Source: Spirometra erinaceieuropaei
Lineage: Eukaryota; Platyhelminthes; Cestoda; Diphyllobothriidea; Diphyllobothriidae
Assembly (NCBI GenBank): GCA_902702965.1
Contig: CACRXP010000016.1
Span: forward strand, 1,458,735-1,522,734
Reading direction: 5' to 3'
DNA: 64,000 bases
The position numbers and the translations under genes are program-made. Each line of letters starts with the position of its first letter. Within the stretch, counting starts at the first letter, position 1. Shown here piece after piece: positions 11,010 to 22,406 of the stretch. The notes below the pieces were generated by a model. It had not been told where the DNA came from and did no database searches. It saw only the letters and a list, made by a program, of their open reading frames with translations.

Positions 11010-11275
11010 GCTTCGGAAAGAGAGGACGAAGAGTGCCTTCCCTTTTTGGGCGTCCCACTTAACAGAACGTCTGATTCGCTAATTCGTAGAGGTGTATTTC
11101 ATAATAAAACATGGACAGGACAATGCACAAATTACCACGGTTTTGTCTTGCCAAGTCAGAAACGAAGCCTAGGCAATGGGGCTAGGCGAACGAACTCGCC
11201 ATTATGCAAAGCTCTAAGAAAAAACGACCTCCCAGAAAAGTCGCCCGCTAGACTTAGCATGGTCTTCGCTCATCA
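11010..11275 (+). mobile_element. PLE reverse transcriptase fragment (thumb region)
   Basis: The plus strand encodes LPFLGVPLNRTSDSLIRRG and then KTWTGQCTNYHGF, matching LPFLDVLLSRRPDG...TWSGQYTNF of the PLE at 3469-4794. It is about 85 residues long, frameshifted and without the palm motifs. Non-functional. Confidence 0.65.
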
Positions 11276-12264
11276 GACATCACTGTGAGCGACACCGCTG
11301 AAGCTTAACATTCGTCAACCCGCAGCGGTAGGGGGGTTGTCTGTCTCTGAGGTTCCGGAACGGCGACGGCTGTGGCGGAAACGATCAGCACGCACCACGA
11401 TAATTGCGTGATGAGTGCCAAACTGGGCTGAAAAATACACAGGACTGACAGCGCACGGTCAGCGAACGCAGGTTTTGGCCTGCCGCCAGTCACGCAGTTG
11501 CGGCAAGCGCAGTAGTGCTGGCAACGCACGGCTAAGATGACTGTGTGTGGTTTTGCAAACAGCCAAATTACAACCTGCCCCTTGACACGCCCAGTGAGCT
11601 GATCTGTGATTGGCATGCTGTCAGATCAGATCCCCGGGCAGAGCGAGTATGACGGCAAGAGTGTAAGGGTAAGGGATCTCAGCCGACATGGCGCGAGTTC
11701 ATTGGTGCGCTGGTGAGGTCGTAGCCCGGTGATCGCGTGACTCGTGGTCCGAATTTCGACTTTGCCGGCCCATTATGGTAAATAAACCAAATATAGTCAT
11801 TCCCCTGTCCCTGTCTTTGCTGGTAAAAACATATTAATGCAAGCACTACTGCCTTGACAGCCATCAGCAGCAGTGAACCAGTCACCCAAGTCTATCTTCC
11901 TTACATCGCACTGGATTCACTTCATATCTTACTGCGTTCTGACTTATGGCAGAGAACGTAAACAACATTATGAAGTAGGTTCCTTTACTGGAATTTTAAA
12001 ATGTTAGATGCACGCATGCTTGAATTACCTAAATGTTGGTTTACACTCACAAGCTTTAGGAATTGTATATATGGCATAGGCTTCTGAGGTAACTTGAGAC
12101 CCTCCAGCTGAGTGCTCCACTTGCCTCGAGGGCGATTTTCATGAGGTCGTCTGAATGGACCATGGAACTTACGGCAAGGGTATGTTATGTAAGCCCCTTG
12201 GGGAGACCGTAGTTAGCTAGAACCCCAACGCCAACTATGGCTATGTCTGAAATGGAAAATCTTT
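11276..12264. other. No gene recognised
   Basis: Short ORFs without recognisable domains; no clear repeat match within the window. Confidence 0.5.
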
Positions 12265-12714
12265 GGCCACAAGCCACATTCGTAAATGCAGATACATGAC
12301 GTTTCATGAACGGCCATTTAACGGTATTAAAAATCTCACAATTAGAAACTTTTTTTAAAACCGAATTATACTCTTATTTTGAGTATGAAATTTGAAGAAG
12401 ACGTGATTTTCTACCAAATAAGTAAAAGGATGAATATTTTCATGCATGTTTTCCATGAAATATAATTGAATTTTCAAGGGCATCGAAAATCAATGAGAAA
12501 ATTGCATACTAATTAAGTAGTCATTTTTTCAGAGTATAGATCTTGCATGCAGCCGAAAATAAGTTCTTTCGAAAGCCGACACCCAGAGGTAACTGGATCA
12601 TTATAGATTTATGCTGCATCATGATTACTTTTACAACACTACTTAATTTATCTTTTAGGAACGAGAACGCATTTCGAAATTTTGGTCGACATTTCATGAG
12701 TTAGCAATCTACTG
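12265..12714. mobile_element. Fold-back (MITE-like) element, copy 3, right arm only
   Basis: Matches the right arm of the family from AAGCCACATTCGTAAATGCAG to CATGAGTTAG...CTACTG, then TA at 12715-12716. The left arm is absent. Confidence 0.75.
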
Positions 12715-12716
12715 TA

Positions 12717-13110
12717 AATATTATTCGAAATTCCTCTGTAATTTTAACTGTTTACACAGCAGTCTACTAGTTTTCTTGCAGACCTTGTCCTAAAAATTTT
12801 TCCGTCGTTCTCTTCCCTGGGTGATTTAACGCCCTCTTAGCAGAAGACCTTTCGTGACTGAAGTTCGAGCGGAGACGAAGTAGGCGGTCCCACACGGGGG
12901 AAGAAAAGCCAGGTCATCGTGGCACAGTGCATTCTCGTCTTTTTTATAATTGACGCTTCGGTGCTCTCGTGACTAGATGGAATATAATCTACTTATTTTG
13001 TGAAAAAAACGGAAAGAACTGAGAAAAAAGCTCAACTTTTGCTTGCACGGTCCTGACACCCTCATCTTTCTTCAGGGATCAGGTTCGTGGAACGTGTACT
13101 CTTTTGCAAG
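12717..13110. other. No gene recognised
   Basis: AT-rich spacer between two fold-back elements, with no ORF. Confidence 0.5.
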
Positions 13111-13112
13111 TA

Positions 13113-14107
13113 CAGTAAGTGGGCGAACTCATGAAATGTCAACCGAAATTCCGAAATGCGTTTTTGTTTCGAAAAGATTTACTAAGTAGGGTTGTAAAAC
13201 TAGTCAACCTGCAACATAATTCGGTAATATTTCAGTTACCGCAGGGTGTCGGCTTTCGAATGAACTTCTTTCCGGCTGCATGCAAAAACTACACTCTGTA
13301 AAAAAATGACTACTTAATTAGCACGCATTTTCTCATTGATTTTCGATGCCCCTAAACGTCCAATTATATTTCATGGAAAACATGCACGAAAATATTCCTT
13401 CTTTTGTTCATTCGATAGAAAATTATGTCTTCTTCTAATTTTATACTCGGAGGAGGGTCATAATTCAATTTTAAAAAGGTTTCTAATCGTGGGACTTTTA
13501 AATACCGTGAAATGGCCCATCATAAATCGTCATATCTCTGCATTTACCAATGTGGCTTGTAAAGTAAACAATATGGATCAAATCCACTGCTAAATTTTAT
13601 GAAACCTATATGGTCCCCCTTTAGTACCGTAGATAAATGCCCGCTTTTCCGTACGTGGAAAATATACGGCTTGTAGTTTGGAAACCCTGAATGCAAGTGT
13701 AACGGTAGAGCGGGTTCACAATTATTCGGGAATTGGACAAGTTTTTGAAAACCGAATTTTACCCTTCCTTCGAGTATAAGATTGGAAAAAGACGTAATTG
13801 TCTACCGAATGAGCAAAAGAAGGAATATTTTCGTGCATGTTTTTCATGAAGTATAATTGCACTTCTAGGGGCATCGAAAATCAATGAGAAAAATTCATGC
13901 TACATAAGTAGTCATTGTTTACAGAGTGTAGTTTTTGCATGCAGCCGGAAGGAAGCTTATTCGAATGCCTACACCCTGAGGTAACTGGAGCACTATAGAA
14001 TTATACTGCATGATGGCTAGTTTTGCAACCCTTCTTAATTAATCTTTTCGAAATAAAAACGCATTTCGGACTTTCGGTTGACATTTCATGAGTTAGCCCA
14101 CCTACTG
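13113..14107. mobile_element. Fold-back (MITE-like) element, copy 4, full length
   Basis: Best-preserved copy. The termini are CAGTAAGTGGGCGAACTCATG and the inverse CATGAGTTAGCCCACCTACTG, with TA on both sides (13111-13112, 14108-14109). The arms are near-complementary over ~480 bases each and contain shared landmarks such as ATTGATTTTCGATGCCC and its inverse. No transposase. If transcribed it would give a long double-stranded hairpin. Confidence 0.85.
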
Positions 14108-14269
14108 TATGTCTTCACATGGAGAAGACTGTTTAGCGTAGCGAAGGTGTCTGTAGTGAAAGCGTGTCTCGTGACACGCTCGCTCTCGAGTTAAGAATCA
14201 ACCTTACTCACGCTACCCTACCGCGTGTACAAGTGGACCGTCCGATCTGGTCAGACAACTGGTTCTGAG

Positions 14270-14465
14270 ATTGGTAGAGGTGAAAAGAGGCTCGTCTTTG
14301 CGTGCCACGCACACGCGACGTGCCCTCCCCACCCCCCACCATAAGCACACATCAGGATTTTACACAAAAGGGAGCAGATCGCTCAGATCTCACATGCAGG
14401 GGAGGAGCCGCATGGAGAAGAGAACTGGAGAGCACACTTCCCACTTACGTGAGAGGTGACGGTGT
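14270..14465 (+). repeat. R2 dispersed repeat fragment
   Basis: Resembles 28160-28340 (shared GCTCGTCT..GCG..CCACG, CAGGATT, CTC(A/G)GATCTC(A/G)CATGCAG blocks). Function unknown. Confidence 0.45.
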
Positions 14466-15880
14466 TGTGGGATGATTGGGACGATCATGTGTAGTGCATG
14501 TGTTGGAGGGGAAATGTGCGGTGACGCAGCTTTTTATAGAAGGCTGTCCATGCAAAAACCGAGTAAATGAAACAGCAACAGTAAAATGATGTTTGAAAAT
14601 TACCAGTTAAAGAATTACATACTTTAATATCACTTAGGAATTAGTGTAGTGCCAAGTATAGCAGTTAGCCAACAGGCCACATTTCGAATATAAGGTTTCA
14701 GGTGAATTTACTGTATTTCTTCGTTTTTACATAGCTTGAGATGCAGTTAACCGCGACAAACAAAAGTGCGCTTGATTTCCCCGATAAAGATATCACAGAA
14801 TACTTTTTTCTTAAGGTCACACGATGACTGGCCAATCAGTGATTAATACATTTGAACAGAATGGGAGGTACAATCGTAAACGTACATTTGCAGAGACCTT
14901 CCCTTCCCCTGATTCCCTTTACAGCTTTTTCCTGGGTTAGAGCATGAGTTCCAGGTGGTCCTTGGAATATCGGTTAATAATTCACGATTTTTAGTGTTTT
15001 CAATTGATTGCCCATAAGGGCAGGTTGGGTGTCACGCGTTTATAAAAGCCTTCAAAATAACGTTATTCTTGAAGCATTTGTCGAAGTAGTGAGCGCTTGG
15101 GCATTCTTCGCAGATTTCCTCTCAAATTTGCAAATATTTTGACCAATAAAGTTATAGATTTGCTATAGTTCCCATGGAGCAATTCAAAAGAGCATTCGGC
15201 GAGCACATGCGTGCTTTCGGTAAATCCTCATCGGACCATGGCATACAGTAACTGAAGACATTTATGGACCGCGGGGATTGAGGGAACTCTATGCTTTTAT
15301 CTTACCTCCCCCCACAATATTTTTATACAGCACGTGGAAATCGGGGGGGGCGCCTTACAAGCAGGAGGAATATCTCTGTCCAAATGCTTTTAATAAAGGC
15401 AAGTATTCATCAGTAAATGCAAATATAATGAATGACTTAACGCATCCATGTAACAGCTAGTCTATCTTGCCCGCATGAGGAGGGAGATCAGGTGTGCGTC
15501 TCAAAATGATGAAATCTGACCGTCAGCCAGGGGTCAAGCTATACTCACAACTCTAAACGTAGACGTACTTTTTGACAGAAGTATTAATACATGATGAGGC
15601 GGTGTACAACGGACTTAGGGTATTGGTGTCCGGTAAGGGAAAAACAGCGGGGCATAGGGCGCAGCATGGTGCCTCGACCACAAGTGTGTATGTCAAACGG
15701 AAGGTTGAATGCTGAAGTTATGCCGCGTGAGAAATTATATTTTTACACGGATTGAGTGCTCTCTGAGGAACTGTTAGCCGGGATTCAGACGCGGGGTCTT
15801 GATTTGAAAAGACTACCTATGTAGGGTTGCAGCAGTATGTATCTGGCAACAGATGTCCAGGATATTTCCACCATGACAAA
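14466..15880. other. No gene recognised
   Basis: AT-rich, short ORFs only. A block near 15180-15260 (GGCGAGCACATGCGTGCTTT) recurs near 17214-17240, so part is an older repeat. Confidence 0.45.
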
Positions 15881-16350
15881 GTGCCGGCCTTTAGGCGAGA
15901 TCCTTTCCGGCTGTCTACAAAAAATACGCTCTACGAAAAATAAACATAGGATTAATTTAAATTTTTCTCCCCGATATCGATGTTTTTATGAATTTTAAAT
16001 GATTTATGAGAGGCATGCAGAAGTGCGCTCCTTCGTGTAATAAATTAGCTGTTCTTCAAATCTTATACTTGAAGAAAGAATATTTTTCGACTTAAAAGTG
16101 ATCCTAATTTTAAAAAATTTTGAAGACCATGAAATCTCCACTCACAAAGCATCGTATCTGTGCATTAACCAATGCAAAAACGGTCCAAATGCGTTGCGAA
16201 ATTTTACGAGTCCTACGTGGTGTCCCTATGACAGCACATAAACATCTATGATTTCCCTCACACAGAACTACCACTTGTGGCTTGGAAATCATAAATACAG
16301 GTGTGACGGCAAATAGGCTTCAACATTATTTGATAACGAGAGCCTTTTTT
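15881..16350. mobile_element. Decayed relative of the fold-back element, left arm and centre
   Basis: Weakly but collinearly similar to 13260-13750: TTTCCGGCTGTCTACAAAAAATA, the GCATTAACCAATG block and the GGCTTGGAAATCATAAATACAG block align in order. A further piece of the right arm lies at 17036-17165. Confidence 0.5.
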
Positions 16351-16739
16351 AAATCCAACGAAATCCAGTTTCTCCTGTTGAATCCCATCCCATTTACTTC
16401 ATTGCGCCAAAATAACAATACTCACTGGAAAATTGTTTTGGGATCTACACTCATAATGTAGGCAGTTGACAAACCGTCATATAAGAAATCACACTACTTA
16501 TTAAACGATATTTAGATGCAAACTTCACTAAAACACTATTAGTAGGCTTTATTTTATGTTTACTTTCATATTTACTATGTTTTTGGCATGAGAATACATT
16601 CTGTTTACTTAAAAACGAAGTTGACTAAATTAGAGCCATTTCTGACGTTTTCGGGATATTGCGCTTTTCAGAATAAATCGGAATTTCTAAACAACACAAC
16701 ACTGCCTTTAATGGTTCTTTTACGTTTTTAATTCTTTTA

Positions 16740-17033
16740 AACTCGTACTTAATTAACCTGGACATTGGACTCATGAAATGTGTCAGTTTGCGAGTGATTG
16801 GCAATCATTCGCAAATTTCGACATGTTTTATAAGTTAGGTCACTAACTGTACGACCAATATAGCCTGCTCCACAGGAGCAAGGAAAGGAGCAAATGCATA
16901 TGGAGGTGGTCTGAGTTTATGGCCTATCCTTACCTTCTGCATGCCAAAAGGGCATTTTGTGGAACGCGCTAGACAAATAGAAAAATAAAATTTTACCAAC
17001 ATTTCATGAGATCGGTCATGCACTGTATGCAAC
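16740..17033 (-). mobile_element. PLE fragment joined to fold-back element end (copy 1 of a junction)
   Basis: Minus-strand PLE sequence at 16853-16985 (AFAPFLAPVEQAIL frame-shadow of the endonuclease start) lies between two fold-back termini, near 16822-16852 and 16994-17033. The PLE piece plus the terminus on its right recur at 17737-17923. Confidence 0.5.
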
Positions 17034-17035
17034 TT

Positions 17036-17165
17036 GTTGCTTAGAAATCATAGATACACGCGTAACGGCAAATGGGGTTCAACATTATTTGATAATGAGA
17101 GCCTTCTTAAGCATAACATTTGAAGAAGATGTAATTTTGTACCAAGTGCTTACAGGAAAAAAATT
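17036..17165. mobile_element. Decayed fold-back element, right-arm piece
   Basis: Repeats the centre block of 16270-16350 (AAATCATAGATAC, GGCAAAT, TTCAACATTATTTGATAA), then shows GAAGAAGATGTAATTTTGTACC, similar to the right arm of copy 4. Confidence 0.45.
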
Positions 17166-17279
17166 TTTCAGCGTATCTTCCGTAAAATTTATTTGAAGTC
17201 CAGAAGACCATTTGGCGAGCACACGCGTGCTTTTGATAAATTCTCACTGGGCCTGTACATTTATAAGGGAACGAGGTAG

Positions 17280-17885
17280 AAACTTAAACGTGTGAACGAT
17301 ATGGACAATCGATTACAGTTCGTCTTTTCATACTAGCGAGGTATATGAATAGAGGAAAAGGCAGTAAGTGGCAATGAGGGTTAAGTAGAGCCGTTTCACA
17401 TGGGGGGGGGGGATGGCGGCGCGGAGACATGCATGAAGTCAATCGATACTTGGCCACGGTAGACGAGGAGTGCGCAAGAGGCTCTTCTGCGCGCAAAGGA
17501 CTGGCCTCTGTAACCTGCTGGCAGTCGCTTCTGCCGTTGCTAGAAAGCGTTGACCCAGCCGCTTAGGATATTTAGGTAGAACTCTGTAAATCGCATGGAA
17601 GACTTCGTTGGGGTCCACTTGATGCCCAGAATCAACCATATGTGCGACGATTGAGCTGTGTATGCTCCTAACCTCACCTTTCCTCAGCCATGCCGGCAGG
17701 TGTCCTCGTATGCTTGTGGATAGGCTCTGACTCGTATGATCAATATAGCCTGCTCCACAGGAGCAAGTAAAGGAGCAAATGTATATGGAGGTGGTTTGAG
17801 TTGGTGGCCTATCCTTACCTTCTGCGTGCAAAAAAGGCATTTTGTGGAAGGGGCTGGACGAATAGAAAAACTAATCATCTCAGTT
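17280..17885 (-). pseudogene. PLE GIY-YIG endonuclease pseudogene and 3' region
   Basis: The minus strand at 17840-17439 is open for 133 residues and reads IYICSFTCSCGAGYIDHTSQ and, further on, the AHMVDSGHQVDPNEVFHAIY and QRFLATAEATASRL blocks of PLE endonucleases. The signature GYIGRT has become GYIDHT and REH has become RGH, so catalytic Arg and Glu positions are lost. The sequence down to about 17280, with a 10-G run near 17402, is probably the 3' untranslated region. The upstream side stops at a fold-back terminus (17893-17923). Confidence 0.7.
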
Positions 17886-17924
17886 TCGATCATCACGTTT
17901 CATGAGTTAGGTCACATAATGTAC

Positions 17925-19500
17925 ATACGTTGGTGCTGCAGACGCTGCTCCGTCAGTCTCGTTACGATGTATTCACAAGTGACCGACAGGGCCGAAGCGT
18001 CAGGTGAATGCGGGGTGGCAGTGTGGACAGGAGAGGTCGGGAGCTGCAAAGGTAGAAATGTTGCTAGTGATGGGCGCGCTGGGGGAAGGTGGGTTGACTT
18101 GGCTGTGGATGGTGGATGTGCAAGGTGAAATCCGCTGTTGTGGATACGCATGTGATCGAATAGGCTCATGCGCGTAGAAGCCGTGGATAGAGAAGGATGT
18201 GGCGAGTGCATGCGGAGGCTCCTGGCACCGGTGCGCCGGTCACTGTGTAAGGGATTCGCAATTGACCGACCAGACCGATGTGGAAGGTGGATGTGCAATC
18301 ACAGCGACGACGGGTTGCGATTGAGTCCACCTCGCTGGTTGTGGGGGTCGTGGTTAACAGCTGTCGAGAACGTTTCGGTAGGTCGAGATCGTCGTAGCCT
18401 CGGAGATTTCGACAGAAATGATTGAGACGACAGCAGGTCACGGGGATTCTGAATGTCAGTTGTGAGGTCGGGCGACGTCAAGGACGCCGTGGGTGCTGAA
18501 ACAGAGGCAGTCGTGAGGGCAGCATTTAGGGTTGTTTGACGGTTTTTGAACTGGGTCCGAAGATGTCTGAGGCCGATCCGCGCGCGGAATGCTCATCGAC
18601 AGTGCCAGAATGTCGGGAGGGGTTAAGTGTTGATTTTGCGTGTCTGGGACGCCTAAGACTTGCGAGCTTCCATTTGGGCTTTTGCAGCGACGATCTGGTT
18701 GGCTTCATAGATGTCTGTTTCAGTTTTCACTGCTTTTTTCTGGGTCAGTCGCTTCTGCCCGAGATCTTCCCAAGCCCTCCGGTTGGTTTGTAGTCGTTTC
18801 GGGGAATTCTTCAGGATGTACTTGTAGCAGCGGGCTTGAATTCCTCATCGGTGAGTACCCGTGACTACATCCCCATTGAAGAGTTTTTATGGTAGTCGAT
18901 CATCGTCTACCGTTACGAGTTGACCGCTCCATTGTTGTTGCAGTTGCCTCAGCATGGCGTGAATGCTGAGAATTGCAGTCCGTTCCAGAACCTCTGTGTC
19001 CTGGAACCTGTCTTGCAACCTCAGTTTTAGAATCTGTCGGCGACGACTGAGAACAAAATAATTAGGCTTCCGCTCTTGTTTCTCGTAGACGCTCCAGGTT
19101 CCCACCCCATACATCAGCGCCACTCAGATGGCAGTTTTGCACACTCTCACTTTTGTGTTGAGGTGGAGACCGTGGGGATTCCGTGCGGATTTCTGTGGCC
19201 GATCGAAGACCTGGCTGGAGTTTCAGATAAACTGAGCAACCTTGTAGTCAATTATAGTGCATCGTGAGAGTGTTCTGCCTACGTAGGCGAAGTTGTCCAC
19301 GATCTTCAGTTCGGTGCTGTTGACATGGATGCAAGGGTGCAGCCCTGGGCGGCGACTGATGCATGAACACTGTTTTGTCCGAGTTGATTGCTAGTCCGGT
19401 GTTGGCGCAGCCGACGGCGAAGAGATTCATTTTCCGTTGCATGTCAGATTCTGTCTGAGTGTTGTCCGCGAGGCACAGATCGTGGATTGTTGGCGTCAAT
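17925..19500 (-). pseudogene. RTE-like LINE 3' half: RT end plus C2H2 zinc fingers, decayed
   Basis: Reading down the minus strand: an RT segment at 19499-19248 (HDLCLADNTQTESDMQRKMN; the expected FADD box is now LADN with residues lost), then the RT C-terminal segment at 19123-18887 (DTEVLERTAILSIHAMLRQ...WSGQLV). A basic linker follows, then a finger remnant near 18620-18545 and degenerate paired fingers down to 17930. Several stops and frameshifts interrupt it. The order RT, RT tail, basic linker, zinc fingers matches the elements at 1-1040 and 29270-30595, so the fingers belong to the retroelement. Confidence 0.75.
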
Positions 19501-20001
19501 AGACGTGTTTAGGGCTGCATGATGGTGTAACTCATCAGCATTTGTTTCGGAACCTTTTACAGCCCAATGGAAAGCAGGGCTATCTCTAAATAGGGATGCT
19601 TAGACATCCCAGACTGCTGCCGAACTCTACTATTGCTCACGGTTGGGTTTAGTGGAGGTTAACCCGAGTTCACTTTGGGCGGCTACGAGATTGCATGTCG
19701 CCCTCTCCGAAGGACATTTTGAGGTGAAACTGGGGAGGAGGGAATGAGCAAAAAGGGGGAAGGATGGGAGGGAAGGGAGGGGGTGGAGGAGAAGGAGGGG
19801 TTGGGAGGGAAGCGAAGGGGAATCGAGCGAGGGGATGGAGGGACGGGAATGGGAACAGAGTTGCCGGGTGTGGGGAACACACAGCACCGAATGTCCGCAC
19901 TCGCTTTAGCCTGGCGGTCGAGGCGGTTGCCGGGGTGTGGCCACTAAGCAGAGTCCAGCTTCAAGGAGTCACGGATGAGGGTTGGACGCAAATTAGACAC
20001 G
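19501..20001. other. No gene recognised; purine-rich tract
   Basis: Contains a GGGA/GGAG-rich stretch at about 19730-19860 giving shadow ORFs on both strands. No domain was recognised. Confidence 0.5.
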
Positions 20002-20250
20002 ACAGTTCGACCGTCACGCCCGATGATGTCCACTGTGTGCTCCATAGCGAGGTGGGAGCAGAGGCGGTGGCTTGTGCGTAATTTAGTTTACAGTGGGTGT
20101 AGACTTGCACAGCATATACCGCACTCTACTCACCACCCGGACTCGGTGTCAAGAGAGAGTCAAAAAGATCGGAGGTGTAGGTGACTGGCACGACCGGAAC
20201 GCATCTAGGAGTTCTACCACACCCCCTGGTCTACTAAAAAAACACTTGGC
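20002..20250 (+). repeat. R1 dispersed repeat, partial copy
   Basis: From CGACAGTTCGACCGTC to ACACCCCCTGGTCTAC it matches the first half of the copy at 1074-1561. Downstream similarity fades. Confidence 0.6.
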
Positions 20251-20861
20251 AAGGGTTGTAACCAACAAGAACAACACCCCAACAGAGGTCAGAAGGATGA
20301 GGATGACTGGGCAACCATGCTCACGACCTGTGAGCGGGAGCGTCCACGCATCTACCGGCAAGAAACCAGGCGTCAGAGAACACAAACACACGCATCTCTG
20401 TCATTCCCCAACACAACCCATCAGACCGATTCTACAGTCACTTGCTCCATGTTAATGGAACATCCCCCCACTACGGTGAACAAGTGAGAGTGCATGCAGT
20501 CCCTGCACCAGCAACGTCTCTTAGGCTGACCCTCTGACCTATCTCCATCTGGATAGCCCCACCGTAACCACGGCGACGGCGTAGGAGGCTGGAATAATGT
20601 CACATGTACTCTGTCTCAGGCCACTCCAACTTTCCGACGGTGGCCCTTTTTCGTTTGGCATCAAGTTTCTGTAATTTTCTGGAAATTCATCCTCCTGAAG
20701 TAAATTTTTTCTTTGTTAAATGAGTTCTCTTGCTAGGTGTCAAGCAGATCCGCATCCTTCTAGGTGTCCCTTGCTGGTTAGCTTTGCTTTTAACATCCTA
20801 AATTCAAATAAAATTGTCGGTCTAGCCCAAATAATAAAACTTTTTCCACTCCTCGGAGGTA
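20251..20861. other. No gene recognised
   Basis: Short ORFs only; no repeat family identified inside the window. Confidence 0.45.
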
Positions 20862-21048
20862 ATATAAAAATGTAAGGACCAGTCCAAACTCTAAGTGTGA
20901 AAATCTGGTCCCAAATAAATGTGTCAGACTTCTCCCAAAGACTTATGTCAGTTTTTCAAATCATGTACTTTTGCAGTAAACGACTGTCATCGGTCTACAA
21001 ACTTGGGGACAAATTCCGCGCTTTTGTGCGCAAACGGGGACGGGCCCA

Positions 21049-21051
21049 ATA

Positions 21052-21100
<49 letters not shown>

Positions 21101-21101
21101 G
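21049..21101. repeat. (AAT)n microsatellite
   Basis: About 17 AAT units inside tandem unit 1; the orthologous position in unit 2 also holds AAT repeats. Confidence 0.95.
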
Positions 21102-21518
21102 GACCACCATTATGTAGGAGGCCAGTTTGCAGACAAAGCAGTGCGAGTCTAGTAAAATTTCTGGCTGTGTTTGTGCATTGGGATTTTTCAGGAGACAGAA
21201 ACAGCAGCCCGAGAGCAGTTGTTAGTCATGTGGGTAGCTGCACGCAGCGTGTTCCATCCCCTGTCCTAGGCTGGGGGCTGTGAATCAGACCAGGAGGTGG
21301 AGGGTGAACAGTTTTCAGTCACCGGCTGAGACATCCACTGGCAGGCTGACAGACAGCGGAGTCAACAGCCCTCCCTCTTGGGACAACACAAGGCATACAA
21401 GCAGGCTAAAACACACGAATGTCGTCAACGCGGGAACTGACGTCAGCAGAACGGGCGGATGACGGAGTCAGTTGACCGTGCCACCAGAGGTTCTGGAGGC
21501 CGTTTCAAATGTAAAAAC

Positions 21519-21531
21519 GAGTGATGATTTC
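21519..21531 (+). repeat. Target-site duplication, left copy
   Basis: GAGTGATGATTTC, identical to 21783-21795, directly flanking the hammerhead element. Confidence 0.9.
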
Positions 21532-21782
21532 AATAGTAGTGAAAATGCGATTCCCAGGTGACATATCAAAAGATTCAGGTCACTGCGATTCAGGTCACCG
21601 TGACATGCGGGATGAATGCAGCCACACAGGCGGCATTGGCAGGTCACGCATTGAACAAGGTGCGCCATATAAGGGGGGCTGGGCGCAGGAATTTCCAGGC
21701 TCTGAAGATGGGTAGACGAATCAGCTACTCGAAACGTCGGACATCCAATAAACCTCTCCTGATGAACGCCTCTTCTTCTTTT
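21532..21782 (+). mobile_element. Hammerhead-ribozyme-bearing short retroelement, copy 2
   Basis: A 251-bp insert sits between perfect 13-bp direct repeats. Paralogous unit 2 has the uninterrupted site (AAAACGAGTGATAATTTTT near 23288), so the insertion is directly visible. From 5' to 3' it has AGGTCA-type direct repeats near 21580-21605, a TATA-like CATATAAGGG at 21665-21674, a hammerhead core at 21702-21738, AATAAACC at 21747-21754, and a CTT-rich end. It encodes no protein. A target-site duplication and a short simple tail fit retrotransposition with borrowed machinery. PLE is the likely partner, because hammerheads are known in PLE terminal regions. It recalls the hammerhead-bearing SINE-like repeats of schistosomes. 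Confidence 0.8.
21694..21748 (+). ncRNA. Hammerhead ribozyme, minimal type I-like
   Basis: CTGAAGA (21702-21708, a valid CUGANGA core) leads into a strong helix II in which GGGTAG pairs with CTACTC around a 9-nt loop, with one G-U. GAAACGTC (21731-21738) follows. Helix III is again only ACGT. Helix I next to the GTC cleavage site starts well (GG with CT) but has mismatches further out. The six-pair helix II keeping complementarity despite a different sequence from copy 1 supports a real RNA structure. Confidence 0.75.
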
Positions 21783-21795
21783 GAGTGATGATTTC
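21783..21795 (+). repeat. Target-site duplication, right copy
   Basis: GAGTGATGATTTC, identical to 21519-21531. Confidence 0.9.
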
Positions 21796-22406
21796 TTCAA
21801 AGAAAGGACAGTCTTGAACAATCTTTCCATTCGTAGGTAACATCTTCCACCAGACAGAAATTATGTTAACAGAAATTACCTGTGGACATTTAAGTGTGCC
21901 CGTCAGAGGAGGATATATACATATATATGCATAATTGTCTTACGACGATGCTACGTCGAGGGTGGTCAGTATGATCAAAAGTAATCAGTAAGCCCGGGAG
22001 GAAGATACTGCACCGCAAGGGATGAGTACGATCAAGAAGCCAAAGGTGCGTCGAATGTGAATCACATGAGGAGGTGGAGGTAGTTCAGTGGTGACAGCCA
22101 GCAGAGACAAATTCGCTTCCTTTGCAGCAGGACAGGGCAGGACGGCTGTAGTTCACGAATTCACGATTCCCCGAAGGTAACTAAAATGTAAGGGCCAGTC
22201 CAAACTCCAATTGGGAAAATCTGATTCCAAATAACTGTGTCCGACTTCTCCCAGCGACTAATCTCAGTTTTTAAAAGCATGTAATTTTGCAGCAAACGAC
22301 TTCCGTCGGTCTACAAGCTTGGGGAAAAATTCCGCCCTCTTGTGCGCAAACGGGGACGGGCCCAATAATAGTAATAATGGTAAGGTCTTAGTTCGTAGCC
22401 GCAGCT

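Larger units (their letters stand above)
20862..22170 (+). repeat. Unit 1 of a ~1.4 kb tandem segmental duplication
   Basis: Collinear blocks recur in unit 2 (22190-23655): the AAGG(A/G)CCAGTCCAAACTC start, the AAT microsatellite, the GTAGGAGGCCAGTTTGCAGAC block, the ACAGTTTTCAGTC..CCGGCTGA block, the GAGTGATGATTTC site, and GACAGCCAGCAGAGACAA near the end. No ORF spans it. Confidence 0.75.

Noticed and set aside
18536..18793. Plus-strand ORFs over the RTE/zinc-finger pseudogene
   Set aside because: They are shadows of minus-strand coding sequence; finger and RT motifs appear only on the minus strand.
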